64,000 nt of DNA from Rhizophagus irregularis. Taxonomy: Eukaryota > Glomeromycota > Glomeromycetes > Glomerales > Glomeraceae. Every line of letters begins with the position of its first letter. Positions within the stretch are counted from its first letter, which is position 1. Where the stretch lies: NCBI RefSeq assembly GCF_026210795.1, contig NC_089429.1, positions 7,535,001 to 7,599,000 on the forward strand, in the 5' to 3' direction. This document shows positions 46,498 to 57,893 of the stretch, piece after piece. A program made the translations under genes and the position numbers. The notes beneath the pieces are model-generated. The model was given only the letters and a program-made list of their open reading frames with translations. It searched no databases and was not told the origin of the DNA.

Positions 46498-46843
46498 ATG
46501 TCTACTTACCCTGCATCTAACATTATTTTATTTGATCAAAATGGTACTCAATATACTTATACAATTATTAAAGAAGGATATTATCCTCAAATTGATATAC
46601 TTTGTTACACTTCTTCTTTAAGTGATTTAGGGAATGTTAATAAACTTTATTAGCATTTCTTTTGTCCTTTTTCTTTTGTAGGTACCTACTTCAAAGATTT
46701 TCGGTCTTAGATTCTTGAATGAAAGGCGTTGGGAATTGGAGTTAGGGGACTTTAGTAGAACCTTTACTAACGTTTCTTCATTTTTTTTAACCGTAAACCT
46801 TCTACCTGAACACTTTGAAAGATTTGATTTGGATTTTACTTAA
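46498..46843 (+). CDS. Small protein of unknown function, 99 aa, two exons
   Basis: Exon 1 is 46,498-46,635 (MSTYPASNIILFDQNGTQYT ... SSLSDLGN), exon 2 is 46,682-46,843 (VPTSKIFGLRFLNERRWELE ... LLPEHFERFDLDFT, TAA). The 46-base intron (GTTAAT ... TTTTGTAG) is phase 0. Its 5' end lies in an imperfect stem-loop (GAATGTTAATAAA / TTTATTAGCATTTC). It is short and the donor is not the commonest type; without splicing the frame stops soon after LGNVNKLY. The sequence is rich in aromatic and acidic residues, has no signal peptide or membrane segment, and no family is recognised. It shares a promoter with the bromodomain gene, so co-expression is plausible. The right-arm copy is frameshifted and a more diverged relic exists at 42.2 kb. 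Confidence 0.55.
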
Positions 46844-47875
46844 ACATTTTAACGTTTCATTTTTTAAGCTGAAATTGTTATTTTATTATATAGATTATTT
46901 TTGAATTTTGATATTTTTTTTTACTTAAAAATGCATAAATAAATATAATAAATGTGATTAGGAAATTTTTTTTTTTAATTTTAAAAACTTTTTTTTATTG
47001 AACATCAAAGTCTATGATCAAGTTATCTAATGGCAACTTTCATAAGCTCATATGTAAAGTATAGCAGTATATATAGAATTAAAAGTTTCTATAGATTTTC
47101 ACTATATTATACAACCTATCATACTTAATATCGTTTAACCGAAAATTATAAAAATTATAGCGATTCTATCATGTATAATATATTTTATTTAATCCAATTT
47201 TCCCATTTATCGTATAAATAAAATTTTATGAAATTTTAGTTATATTTTAACATATGTATCTTAAAAAGTTTCACGCGATGCATTAATAATTGAAGTCTAA
47301 AATTATTATCAAAAAATAGCGGATCACGATCTTTTCATATTTTTGACGATTTGATCTAGCCGTATAATAATTTGATTTATAAATTATGATGGTCTTGACA
47401 TTCTTCATAATTAAATAATTGAAAATATAATATTAAGTGAAAGATCGTTTCCGATCTTTGTTCCAATGCGACCAACATCTCGTCATAAAAGTTGTCTTTA
47501 ATATAAATTATGATAAATCTAATTAATTTGTTCCATCAATTCCCATCTAGTCATTTTTTTTATTTTAAATATTAAAATAAAAAGGGTTTTTTCGTAAATA
47601 TAACTCAACATGTATTCGCGTACAAGGATACTCTATTAAATAAACAAATATAAGATTATTTTTAAAATACTTAAGAATACATGTTCATATATAAATATAT
47701 TACCTTACGAGAGGATCATTCTTTTGTATCTAGTGGACACGGAACGGAACATCATTTTTCTATAGATTCAATTTGATGCCATCATTGTAACTAAACTCCC
47801 TAAATATATTGTAAGATATTCTTTACATAATAAACATCCTCCAAAACATACTTAATTTTGACAATCAACCACTTC
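46844..47875. other. AT-rich DNA inside the left arm, no gene
   Basis: This is matched in reverse at 57,894-58,926. The 80-codon frame of the right arm (58,293-58,535) has no intact equivalent here, so it is not a conserved gene. 'aatatcgtttaaccg' at 47,128 is shared with the relic at 41.9 kb. Confidence 0.5.
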
Positions 47876-48190
47876 TTATTGACTTCGGTTCGTAGTACAT
47901 ACAATCCTATAACAAGGATTTCCATTTTTTGTAAAGCTAAAAATTAATTATTAAATTTAATTTATTAAAAAATAAATATTATTATTATTCTTACTTATTT
48001 CAAACGTTTTACGCTAGTCTTTCTTGTTCATCGTTATTTTCATCCTCAGTTTCAAGCTCCGCAATTGCATCGATTTTGAGACACGTTAAGAACAGCCTTC
48101 ATAATATCATCTGTATAAGTTTAGTTGCAAAAGTTAATGCAAGTATTCTGCACCCTCTCATTCCATCTATCATCACTCCTATTTCCCGTC
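47876..48190 (-). pseudogene. 3' end of an unknown gene (left-arm copy)
   Basis: A short acidic frame KIDAIAELETEDENNDEQER then LA is followed at 48,012 by GTAAAACG. A TTTTTAG acceptor at 47,937 would splice it to FTKNGNPCYRIVCTTNRSQ and a stop at 47,876-47,878. Upstream (to about 48,190) a different frame reads DDIMKAVLNVS, so a shift separates the two parts. The same arrangement is present in the right arm, with K for E in one place. It is probably the decayed terminal exons of a gene; no start or family is seen. Confidence 0.35.
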
Positions 48191-48239
48191 TCTAATTTTT
48201 AAATTCTCATAAAAATATTCGATTTCGTTTGATAAATCT

Positions 48240-48730
48240 TAAAAAAAAAACCCTTCCTGAGGAAAATTTAATATCTATTATAAAAAAAAAATCAATTCCA
48301 CCGACATAAATTTAGATTAAAAGAAATCCCTTCTCCGTCTCTCATTAAAATTATGAGAGGAAAATTTAATATTTATTGTAAAAAAAAAACCAATTCCACT
48401 GACATAAATTTATATTAAAAGAAAACCCTCCTCTATCTCTATTTCCTCTCATTAAAATTATGAGAAGAAAATTTAATTTAATATATATTATATATATTAT
48501 ATAATAAAAAACCAATTCCACCGACATAAAGATTAAAAAAAAACCTTCCTTTCCGTCCCTACTAATCTAAAATAACATAAAAAAATATTCGATTTAATTT
48601 AATAAATTTTAAAGAGAAACCCTTCCTTCGTCTCTATTTCCTTATGAGAGAAAATTTAATATCTATTGTAAAAAAAACTAATGCACCCGACTTAATAAAT
48701 ATTAAAGAAATCTTTTTTTTTCCGTCTCTA
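48240..48730. repeat. Degenerate ~110-bp tandem array (left arm)
   Basis: Three to four units hold '(c)caattccac(c/t)gacataaa', 'aaaagaaa(a)ccct', 'tctctatttcc', 'cattaaaattatgagag' and 'aaaatttaatat(c)tatt'. The right arm carries the same array inverted at 57,030-57,560. Confidence 0.75.
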
Positions 48731-49015
48731 ATCTTTTAAATTATCATAATAAAAAATATTAATAAATGAAAAATTTTCACATTATCTAAAGAAATTTTAA
48801 TTCTTTTAACGTCCTAAATAACATCGCACCAACATTCTTTTCGTTGGGTAAGATGAATTTTCGAACAAGTACCAAGCTTCGAATGCTCAATCTGCTTCTC
48901 AATACTTTCTCTTTTATTATATTATTAAAAATAATAAAAGTATCAAATTAGATAATATCAACTTTTAATAAAAATTCGAAAATTGGTACAAGTAAAGGCG
49001 ACAATAGTTGATATA

Positions 49016-49984
49016 TATTCTCAGAAAGTCGCAAATTGACAATAGGACATGGCTATTGTTGTGACAAAAATGTCTTCAAGAGGAAAGGAGTCGAAGCCAT
49101 GTTAGCCGTCTCTTCCTGGAATACTAATTATTTTTCACGTATAAATCTTTGTTCTTTCAAAATCTGTTTCCTTGATGTGTCCTTTACGTCCACGTGTGAT
49201 GAAAAACCTTTCTATATTATATGAGATATCTACATTCTTATAACGGCTATAAGATTCATTCCCATCATGATTAACAATCTCCAAATGTTGTAGATTTATT
49301 AAATTTAAAAATGAACCAGGATCGATAAGTGGTGTTGTCATAAATATTTTTAATCATGTCGTTTCTGGAACGTAGTCTACCAAGATTAAAAATAGTATTT
49401 GTTTCACAGATCCAAAATTCCAATAATATGAATACAAGTGAAATAGATATGATTACAAATGAACAAATTAATTAAAACATTTCATCTGAAAAAATTTTTC
49501 CATGTCCGACTGTAAGTTTTCCACCTTTATCACGGGGATGCTCTTCTGCCTTGAAAGGCAATTTACAAACTAAGCAAATAAAAGGTTATTTTAATGATTT
49601 TTTTTTTTATCAATTTAGATATAATTATAATTTACTTACGTTAAAGGTCCACCAACTAAATTTTGTAGTTATTGAAATTATTGAAATTGAGAATAACACA
49701 TAAATAAAAATCTTTTAGTTATAATTGATCATTATTTTATAAATAAATAAAATAAAATAAAATAAATTTAGATACCTTTCTACTAGTTTTCAATCCAACC
49801 TTTTTTCCTGTGGCCACCCTATTGCTAAATGTTTTAAACCTAATTTCTTTCATATTTTTTTGAAGTCAGTGTCAAATTTTTAGATATATGCAATAACTTT
49901 GCCCTTTTCTCTCGCTCCCTTTCCTTCATTCTCTCTTCCATATTTCTTTAATTGCATTTTTTCATCATCTCAATATAATAATAA
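49016..49984. other. Rearranged edge of the palindrome spacer
   Basis: This is a mosaic. 49,372-49,500 ('accaagattaaaaatagtat', 'gtttcacagatccaaaattc', 'catctgaaaaaa') matches 54,738-54,865 in direct orientation. 49,535-49,650 ('agaagagcatcc' and 'cttttatttgcttagtttgt' on the minus strand) matches 54,570-54,700 in inverted orientation. So a small inversion split one relic. The opposing frames at 49,036-49,224 and 49,135-49,341 are unrecognised. Confidence 0.5.
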
Positions 49985-50905
49985 TTTTTAGGATATTTTA
50001 ATGAAAATGGATTTTCCCATGACAATGGAATTGTCATAACGACACCATAATCTATTAACGAGTGTAATCACTCGTACTTTCCGTTGAAAAATTTCTTCAA
50101 CGAAATGATTTAGGTAGCTCTTTCGGTCTTCTTGGACGACGCTTTCAGATACCATAGATATAAAATATTTCCGGTTAATATTAACCTAAATATTTAAAAA
50201 AAATTGGGTAAAAAAAAATTTTATTTATAAGGAACGGGCTTAAAAATTTGATCGACTTCGCATGATCAGATCCCATAGATTTTACACGGGTGCGGGATTA
50301 CTGCTCATAATTTCATAATTTTGAAAACTACAATAAATTAAAATTATTTTTTTTTTAAACTTACTGCTGGCATATTTGCTTGGGATTGTGGGGAATTCTT
50401 TTATAAACGGACTCCTATTTTTTTTCTCGCTCTTTACCCAATTTTTCATACATTTTGTTATTGTTTCCTCGCTCTAAAAAATGATTATAAAGAGAAATTA
50501 ATAACTGAATTGTTTAATATAAATTACTTTAACATACATACATCTTTATTAAAACTTTGTCTTGGAATGTTATTAGGGAAATAATGCATTGTCATTGCAT
50601 GTTATTAGGAAAATATACCTTGTCTTGGCATGTTATTCTATTTATATTGATATCAGATAACAATCAAACAAATGAAACAATCATGTTGTTACACCATAAA
50701 ATAACTATACATAGATGATTGCACATGATAGAAATCAAATCAGTTATAGATGTTCAAAAGACCTTTTTTTAATTCTATCCTTGTGTATGTGAAAATTTTT
50801 TGTGGATGGAGATTGTATACATATATTCTTCATTTTTTGATATAATTTTCCGGAATGATCCATTAATTGATAATAATTTGACATAAAAGGATCAGTTTTT
50901 CAATG
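49985..50905. repeat. Inner inverted repeat, left side
   Basis: This matches 53,700-54,590 in reverse complement through 'tggaattgtcataacgacac' (50,026), 'ttaaacttactgctggcata' (50,357), 'attgtttcctcgctctaaaa' (50,459), 'acataca(t)acatcttt' (50,532) and 'gatataattttccggaatga' (50,839). Divergence is clearly higher than in the outer arms, with many indels. Confidence 0.7.
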
Positions 50906-50939
50906 CAGTTGATCAATTGAATTATATTTATTAGAACAT

Positions 50940-53600
50940 AACGATATAAAGAACTTTTAGCTAGTACCAATGGAAATATATTAGATTATTTTGACAATAC
51001 TAATAATTTATTGTTGTTTTATTTCTAATGTATATTTGTTTTAAAAGTACCAACTTTAAAAAAATGCGTGTTGTTAACAGAAAATCCTCCTTAATTGAAA
51101 GTTGTATCAGATGAATTAAACCGATGAAGATAAAATTTTCGAAATAATATATCTGTCACGTGCAATCGAAGCTAATTTTTTATTTTTTATTTCACGGGAT
51201 TGAAGAATTTTCTAGCCTCCGTGATCTATTTTATTTATCACATGCGTTACACTGACCCTATCCCGTTTCACTGTTTGATGTCCTTGGAAACAAATGCTTG
51301 ACTTTTTTCATTAAAAAATTATTAAATAAAGTTTTACAAATTTGGGATTCAACAAGATTCATTTTGACGAAATTTACATAATATTTACTTTACATCATTT
51401 ACATCAGAAGAAAGAAGGCTATTATTTTAGGTTAGAAACTTAATTTGTTATAGAGGAAATTTTATTAGATTTATTGATTATGCACGGTATAACGTTTGAA
51501 AATACAGAATTTCAAAAAAAAAACGAGTTAAATTAAAAATATTGTAAAATTTTCAGAAATACCAAAGAACCCTAAATGTTGTTCATCTTTACTAAGATCT
51601 TTAAAAGAATGCATTTATTTTGATCAATTGATAGAAAAACTAAGTATCCGTCGGTCCGTTCCCCCAGCCCTCCTTTTTTGTATATAATTTATTTATTGAT
51701 AAAGATGTCCGTTGTTTTATACGGGACGTAAAACCAGTTATTTCACGGATCAGCCTCATTATCGTGATTATCGATGATATATTTACGGCACAAATACCGA
51801 CGTCTCCGATCAAATAATAAATATTGGTAAAAATTAATCCCTAGTTGTTATTTGATATTTTTAAAATTATTATATTAATTATACATGTTTTTACTTTATA
51901 GTTTATATTACAGTATTTGGTGTTTTTCTATTCCGTCCATTCCTTCATACATGTTATGTAATATTGAAAGTTTCCTTAGCTCCTGCATGTCTGTATGTTG
52001 AACATTTTAGTACTATATTTAATTTTTATATATTACAAATGAGCACGTATTTCGGATCTGATCGTTTCTAGGTAAAAAGAATGTTCACTGGTGAAATTTT
52101 TACACTGATAAAATCGAAATTATTGTAATGCAATTTTAATTTTTTTATTAAGTTATTTTAATAATACACTGAATTTTACCAATAACAGTAATGTACTAGT
52201 ATATAATATGAGTCCATAAAAGTACTATTAAAAAATGTTAATATATATGCTATATATCCTATACTAAATATAATTCCATAAACCAATTTTCCCGTCATCC
52301 TCCATATTAGTGCCTCGTCCAATTTAAGGATGACGGGAAAATTGGATTATGGACATCGAATGTTAATATATATATATAAGCTATACTAAATATAAATTTA
52401 TTTAAAATCCGGGATAATTTCTACTTCAATACCCCGCTCCAACCCATAAATACCATGATTATTTTGTTTTTTACGCTAAGGTTCCTTGAGGTTATACTTG
52501 AGGCACGGAGTTAAACTTCAATATCAATAAAAATTATTAATAAGTAAATGTAAGTACTAAGTAAAGGAATCTTAAAATTGAAATTGATAATAATGATAAA
52601 ATTATAATAAGGTACTTACTTACATAATAAAAAAAAAATAAAAAAATTATTTTTTAAATATTGAGTTTTAATATATGAGTAAACATTTGTTTTTGACATT
52701 TTATTATTTTTAGACAATGCATTTATTTATTTATTTGTTTGTTTTTTTTTTGGAAAATTTTGAGATTCAAAAGTAAGTCATATTTAAAAGGAAAATATTG
52801 ACGCGAATTATATTTTTTTTTGGTTCTTTTACAAAGCCATAAATTTTCTAATAAAGAAATCTATTATACGGAAATATGGCTTATTAGGTGGCAATGCAAG
52901 TGTGGTGATTTTTTGTCTTGTTGATACTCTACCCGTTAAAGAAATATGGCTTATTAGGTGGCAATGCAAGTGTGGTGATTTTTTATCTTGTCGATACTCT
53001 ACCCGTCAAAGAAACTGAATCTATCATACGGAAATATGGCTTATTAGGTGGCAATGCATGCGCGGTGATTTTTTATCTTGTTGATACTCTACCCGTCTAC
53101 CGCACTACTAGCCACTGTATAAGCCATAAAAATAATAGTAGCCTTATTTTGCGTATTTATTATTATTATTATTTTATTTATTCATTATTTAATCTTTTTT
53201 TTTATTCTATATGTTCGCGGAATTTAAAGCCTCAAAACTAGAGGTGGCGTCCAGATTTTATAGATAGTGACCCACATATTTAAATGATTTAGCAGTCATT
53301 AAGCCAATGATTATCTATAATGAAAAAGTTTTAAAAATTTATTTTCGTAATGTTGTAGTAATTGATTAGAATTTAATATCCATCCAATTTGTGTATAGCG
53401 AATCTATTTTGCTATATATAAAATCGAAATAAATTTATGACTAAAACATCAATTCCGCAAAAGAATATTTATTCCACTGAAAATTCACGGATCCAGCCTC
53501 TACTCAAAACATGAAAATTATCCAAGTTGCCTTTTAGTTATTTTTCCGAAGTGGCTTTACTATTTTTTCAGAATCCGAAATGTTTCATCGCCCTCTAAAC
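50940..53600 (-). repeat. Element A, copy 3, inverted, at the palindrome centre
   Basis: Reverse complement of copy 1 from its distal end: 'aaagaacttttagct' (50,949), 'aggaggatttt'-complement (51,085), 'attaaaccgatgaagataaa' (51,115), 'gtttcactgttt' (51,265), then an unrelated ~900-base stretch (51,330-52,250). After that come the ~100-base tandem units (52,260-52,440), 'accatgattattttgt' (52,451), 'gcttattaggtggcaatgca' (52,879) and 'ggatccagcctctactcaaa' (53,490). It lacks the ~170-base 'ttcaggacct' segment present in copies 1, 2 and 4. No intact gene is present. Confidence 0.75.
52868..53100. repeat. Local triplication of a ~70-bp piece of element A
   Basis: 'gaaatatggcttattaggtg' to 'gatactctacccgt' occurs three times, at 52,868, 52,940 and 53,029, the third preceded by a 20-base insert. 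The other copies of element A have it once. The 107-codon frame 52,918-53,241 is created by this triplication. Confidence 0.85.
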
Positions 53601-53699
53601 TGATTGATGTACTGATTCGGTGCACATTGAAAAAAATTCTTCATTAGAAATAGTAACATGAAATTTTAGAATATTTTTCGGTTAAAGTAGTTATAAACA

Positions 53700-54590
53700 A
53701 GTTATAGATAACCCTTTTATGTCAATTAACGGATCTTCAGAAAATTATATCAAAAAATAAAACAATTCTAAATTTCGAATATTTACGAATGATAACATTG
53801 AACTTATTGTTTCATGAAGTAAGCCCATCCACAAAAAATTTTCACATACACAAGGATAGAATTAAAAAAGTATCTTTTAACATCTATAGCTGAATTGATT
53901 TCTATCATCTGTGTACAGTATTTTATGGTGTAACGACATTATGCAGGTACTATGATTGTTTGATTGTTATCTAATATCAATATAAATTAAAACTCTTTTA
54001 ATTAAAAATAAAATATTAATATATTCCCCTAATAACATGCAAAGATAACGCATTATTTCTCTAATAAAATTCCAAAACAAAGTTTTAATAGATGTATGTA
54101 TGTTAAAGTAATTTATATTAAACAATTCAGTTATTAATTTTTTCTTTATAATCATTTTTTTAGAGCGAGGAAACAATAATAAAATATATGACGTCCGTTT
54201 GCAGAGTTAAGTAGAAAAATTCCCCACAATCTCAAGCAAATATGCCAGCAGTAAGTTTAAAAAAAAAATAATTTTAGTTTATTGTGGTTTTCAAAATTAT
54301 GAGCAAGTAATCCCGCACCCGTGTAAAGTCTAATAAAATGGTTTATTAATAGGTTTATTTAAGTTCGCGTTAATCGCATTCTTGCTTTGAGGAGACACTA
54401 AAAATAGTAATCTATTTTTATCACGGGTATGGGTCATCTGATGATCATACGATGTTGATTCAACATCGATTTTATTTAAAAACCCTATTTAGAAGCGATA
54501 TCGTTAATAGATTATGGTGTCGTATGACAATTCCATTATTATGAGGAAATCCATTTTCATTTAAATTTCCTAAAAATTAATGTAAGTAAA
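53700..54590. repeat. Inner inverted repeat, right side
   Basis: Counterpart of 49,985-50,905. Landmarks include 'agagcgaggaaacaataa' (54,162), 'tatgccagcagtaagtttaa' (54,241), 'taatcccgcacccgtgtaaa' (54,308) and 'atagattatggtgtcgta' (54,508). A ~75-base insert (about 54,350-54,430) is absent from the left side. Confidence 0.7.
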
Positions 54591-54963
54591 TTATAATTAT
54601 ATTTTTAAATTCTTTTTTGATAAAAAGAAAAAAATTATTAAAATAACCTTTTATTTGCTTAGTTTGTAAATCATTAAATGGGTAGAAGAGCATCCTCGAT
54701 AAAGGAAAAATCTCGGGGAAAAACTTACTGGTCTTGGACCAAGATTAAAATATTATTTGTTTCACAGTTCCAAAATTCCAATGAATTTTGGAACTGTGAA
54801 AGAGATTTGATGATTGCAAAAGAACAAATCATCAAATCATCAATAAAAATATTCCATCTGAAAAAAAGAATTAACAGATGAAATTATACAGTATTTTAAA
54901 AAGATTTTCAACATTGTACTCCTTTAAAAAATATTAATTCAATTCTAGCTACAACTTCACAAA

Positions 54964-56075
54964 TCATTCATTCTGTAAATATTGGGGATTTTGAATTGGG
55001 TCTGGAAGAGAATGAATAGCTTGTATATTAGGAAGATTCTGAATTTCTGCATTAGGATTAGATTGCGTAGAATTTAGATGTATATTTTGTAAATTGTTGT
55101 TCAAGTAATTAATATTTTGGTCAAAAGAATTATTGGGATTAGAAGGCATACTAAAAGAATGTTGTGATTCATTAAAAACAGAAGTATTTGAATTTGAGTT
55201 GTAAATATATTAGATGGCAATACATGCTGAACTCCACCTCTACCACGACCCTTAGTATTATTATTATTAGATTTTTTCATATTTGCTATTTTATTATGTC
55301 CAATATTTTTTGCTCTTCTGCCCTTTGCAACTCGTTTTTCGCGTTTTAAAATGTCTTGTTGTAATATAACATTAAGACGCTCTTCTCCTATTGAATAACA
55401 ATTAAATAATCTGGTCCATCCTTCAGATGTATATTCTGCGGTCATATTAGATAATCCCGAAATATCTTTAAAAAGAGAATTATCCATTGGATTATCAAAT
55501 GCTATAACAAGTTGATTTTTACATCCCAAGTAATTTCTTTACGAGATTTTACTGCCCGATCACCTTGATGTGCAACATTATCATCTAAAAATTCAGATAA
55601 AAACAGATTAATTCGATCCCTTTCACTTTGAACAGCTTTAATCTGATTTTTAAGTTGGTCGATATTAATAGGATTTCCAGATATATTTTGTTTTATGTAT
55701 TTAACCCCAGTGTTTCTAAAGCCTCGTCAAATGCAAAAAAAATGTTTTTCTCGACTAATATTAATTGAACAAGCATGTTTTAATAATTCTTTTAATTCAG
55801 GATTTTTTGCTAAATATGCTAGATAAAAGGCAACTGATGAGGCATAATAAGTTTACCGGCTACTGGAAAGAGTGGTGCAAATGCAGAGAGTGATTCATGC
55901 TGCATTTCAAAATTTCCCATCCGAATTCCAATTCGATGCGCTTTCCACAATCCAGCCCATTTAAAATAAAAATACCAAGTCTTTATTAAATTATTGTCTT
56001 CATTCATTATTTGTTCAATTATTATTTGTAGAAAAATATTGTGAAAATACTTAGGTTCAAAATACTCGATATAAC
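54964..56075 (-). pseudogene. Decayed transposon-type gene, unnamed family
   Basis: At least four frame segments follow one another on the minus strand. (1) 56,075-55,822: EPKYFHNIF ... KWAGLWKAHRIGIRMGNFEM, then ESLSAFAPLFPVAGK. (2) about 55,830-55,740: SSVAFYLAYLAKNPELKELL. (3) about 55,720-55,530: VKYIKQNISGNPINIDQLKN, then QSERDRINLFLSEFLDDNVA and HQGDRAVKSRKEITW. (4) 55,529-55,150: EGWTRLFNCYSIGEERLNVI, then KREKRVAKGRRAKNIGHNKI, passing by another shift into an N/Q/P-rich tail that ends at 54,964. The order suggests one protein of ~350 aa or more, 5'-truncated. I recall comparable multicopy proteins from Rhizophagus with no assigned function; not verified. No catalytic motif is visible. 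The stops and shifts make it inactive. Confidence 0.65.
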
Positions 56076-56288
56076 TATTGTATAATGTATATATATGTTA
56101 AGGAACTTATTTTTATCATAAATAAAATCAACTGTTCAACAACTAAAGCTATAAATTGTCTAATGTTACTTATAATTGATATATTATCGTATTGTAATTA
56201 CACTGTGTATAGTAATATCTTATATAAATTTTCCTTTCTTATTAACCAAGGCTACTTATAAATTTGCTTCGCTTAGAAAATACCAGTT
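56076..56288. other. AT-rich DNA
   Basis: Nothing was recognised. Confidence 0.5.
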
Positions 56289-56477
56289 AGTGTTCCGAAG
56301 GGGTCGAGTCGACCCAATTATGTTCTGACTCGGTTCAGTTGTATTTAATATAAAAAATATAAAAAATTTTAAATTTTTAGTTAAAAATATAATAAAAAGA
56401 TTGAGTCAAAGTAAAGGTATAACGGGTTACGGGTCGGGTCAATAACCCAGGTTTTGACCCGATCCTTTCGGAACACT
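56289..56477. mobile_element. ~190-bp foldback element with GGGTC/GACCC motif
   Basis: The ends are inverted: AGTGTTCCGAAGG (56,289-56,301) and CTTTCGGAACACT (56,465-56,477), one mismatch, with TA at each outer edge. Just inside lie GGGTCGAGTCGACCC on the left and GGGTTACGGGTCGGGTC...GACCCGATCC on the right. Confidence 0.65.
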
Positions 56478-56766
56478 AAATAAAAATGAAGGGTAATTAA
56501 TTAACCGATCATTAAAGGCTAACAAAAAATGTATATCGAATACCCACCCATATTTTAGTAATTACACAATCTTGAGTTAGTATATGATTAATAACCACAT
56601 AAACCAACCCTCTACTTTAATTGAACTTTGGGTACATACTACATAGGTTAAAGTACGTAAAATAGGTTTAATTGCCTAACATTGAACTAGCAATAGCCAG
56701 AAATTTACAAAGGAGATAAGTTTTGGAAGATTCTTACTAGTTTATGGTATGTTTCATCTATTTAGT
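56478..56766. other. Unique DNA between foldback element and right arm
   Basis: No gene or repeat was recognised. Confidence 0.45.
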
Positions 56767-57029
56767 TATATATCAACTATTGTCGCCTTTACTTGTACCG
56801 ATTTTCGAATTTTTTATTAAAAGTTGATATTGTCTAATTTGATACTTTTATTATTTTTTAATAATATAATAAAAGAGAAAGTATTGAGAAGCAGATTGAG
56901 CATTCGAAGCTTGGTACTTGTTCGAAAATTCATCTTTCCAAACGAAAAGAATGTTGGTGCGATGTTATTTAGGACGTTAAAAGAATTAAAATTTCTTTAG
57001 ATAATGTGAAAATTTTTCATTTATTAATA

Positions 57030-57560
57030 TTTTTTATTATGATAATTTAAAAGATTAGAGACGGAAAAAAAAGATTTCTTTAATATTTATTAACGGTTGC
57101 ATTAGTTTTTTTTACAATAGATATTAAATTTTCTCTCATAAGGAAATAGAGACGAAGGAAGGGTTTCTCTTTAAAATTTATTAAATTAAATCGAATATTT
57201 TTTTATGTTATTTTAGATTAGTAGGGACGGAAAGGAAGGTTTTTTTTTAATATTTATGTCGGTGGAATTGGTTTTTTATTATATAATATATATAATATAT
57301 ATTAAATTAAATTTTCTTCTCATAATTTTAATGAGAGGAAATAGAGATAGAGGAGGGTTTTCTTTTAATATAAATTTATGTCAGTGGAATTGGTTTTTTT
57401 TTACAATAAATATTAAATTTTCCTCTCATAATTTTAATGAGAGACGGAGAAGGGATTTCTTTTAATCTTAATTTATGTCGGTGGAATTTTTTTTTTTATA
57501 ATAGATATTAAATTTTCCTCAGGAAGGGTTTTTTTTTTAAGATTTATCAAACGAAATCGA
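57030..57560. repeat. Degenerate ~110-bp tandem array (right arm)
   Basis: Inverted counterpart of 48,240-48,730, with 'tttatgtc(g/a)gtggaattgg', 'ctcataattttaatgagag' and 'gaagggttt' in each unit. The 69-codon frame 57,256-57,465 is translated repeat. Confidence 0.75.
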
Positions 57561-57589
57561 ATATTTTTATGAGAATTTAACGGGAAATA

Positions 57590-57893
57590 GGAGTGATGAT
57601 AGATGGAATGAGAGGGTGCAGAATACTTGCATTAACTTTTGCAACTAAACTTATACAGATGATATTATGAAGGCTGTTCTTAACGTGTCTCAAAATCGCT
57701 GCAATTGCGAAGCTTGAAACTGAGGATGAAAATAACGATGAACAAGAAAGACTAGCGTAAAACGTTTGAAATAAGTAAGAATAATAATAATATTTATTTT
57801 TTAATAAATTAAATTTAATAATTAATTTTTAGCTTTACAAAAAATGGAAATCCTTGTTATAGGATTGTATGTACTACGAACCGAAGTCAATAA
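57590..57893 (+). pseudogene. 3' end of an unknown gene (right-arm copy)
   Basis: Mirror copy of the relic at 47,876-48,190. The acidic segment KIAAIAKLETEDENNDEQER then LA ends at GTAAAACG (57,757). The TTTTTAG acceptor ends at 57,832 and would give FTKNGNPCYRIVCTTNRSQ, stop 57,891-57,893. An in-frame TGA lies 30 bases upstream of the acidic segment. Conservation of both splice signals in the two arms reflects recent duplication and does not prove function. Confidence 0.35.

Larger units (their letters stand above)
43043..49015. repeat. Left arm of a ~21-kb imperfect palindrome
   Basis: The whole segment is found in reverse complement at 56,767-63,921. Sampled stretches (for example 47,461-47,960 against 57,835-58,300, and the two genes) differ at only a few percent of bases by eye. 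Content from outside in: element A copy 2, an AT-rich run, the bromodomain gene (minus), the shared promoter, the 99-aa gene (plus), AT-rich DNA, a gene 3' relic and the ~120-base repeat array. The outer border is where the right arm runs into unrelated sequence; the inner border is 'aggcgacaatagttgatata'. Confidence 0.9.

Noticed and set aside
52918-53241. 107-codon frame with internal repeats
   Set aside because: It arises from the local triplication in element A copy 3 and is not open in the other copies.
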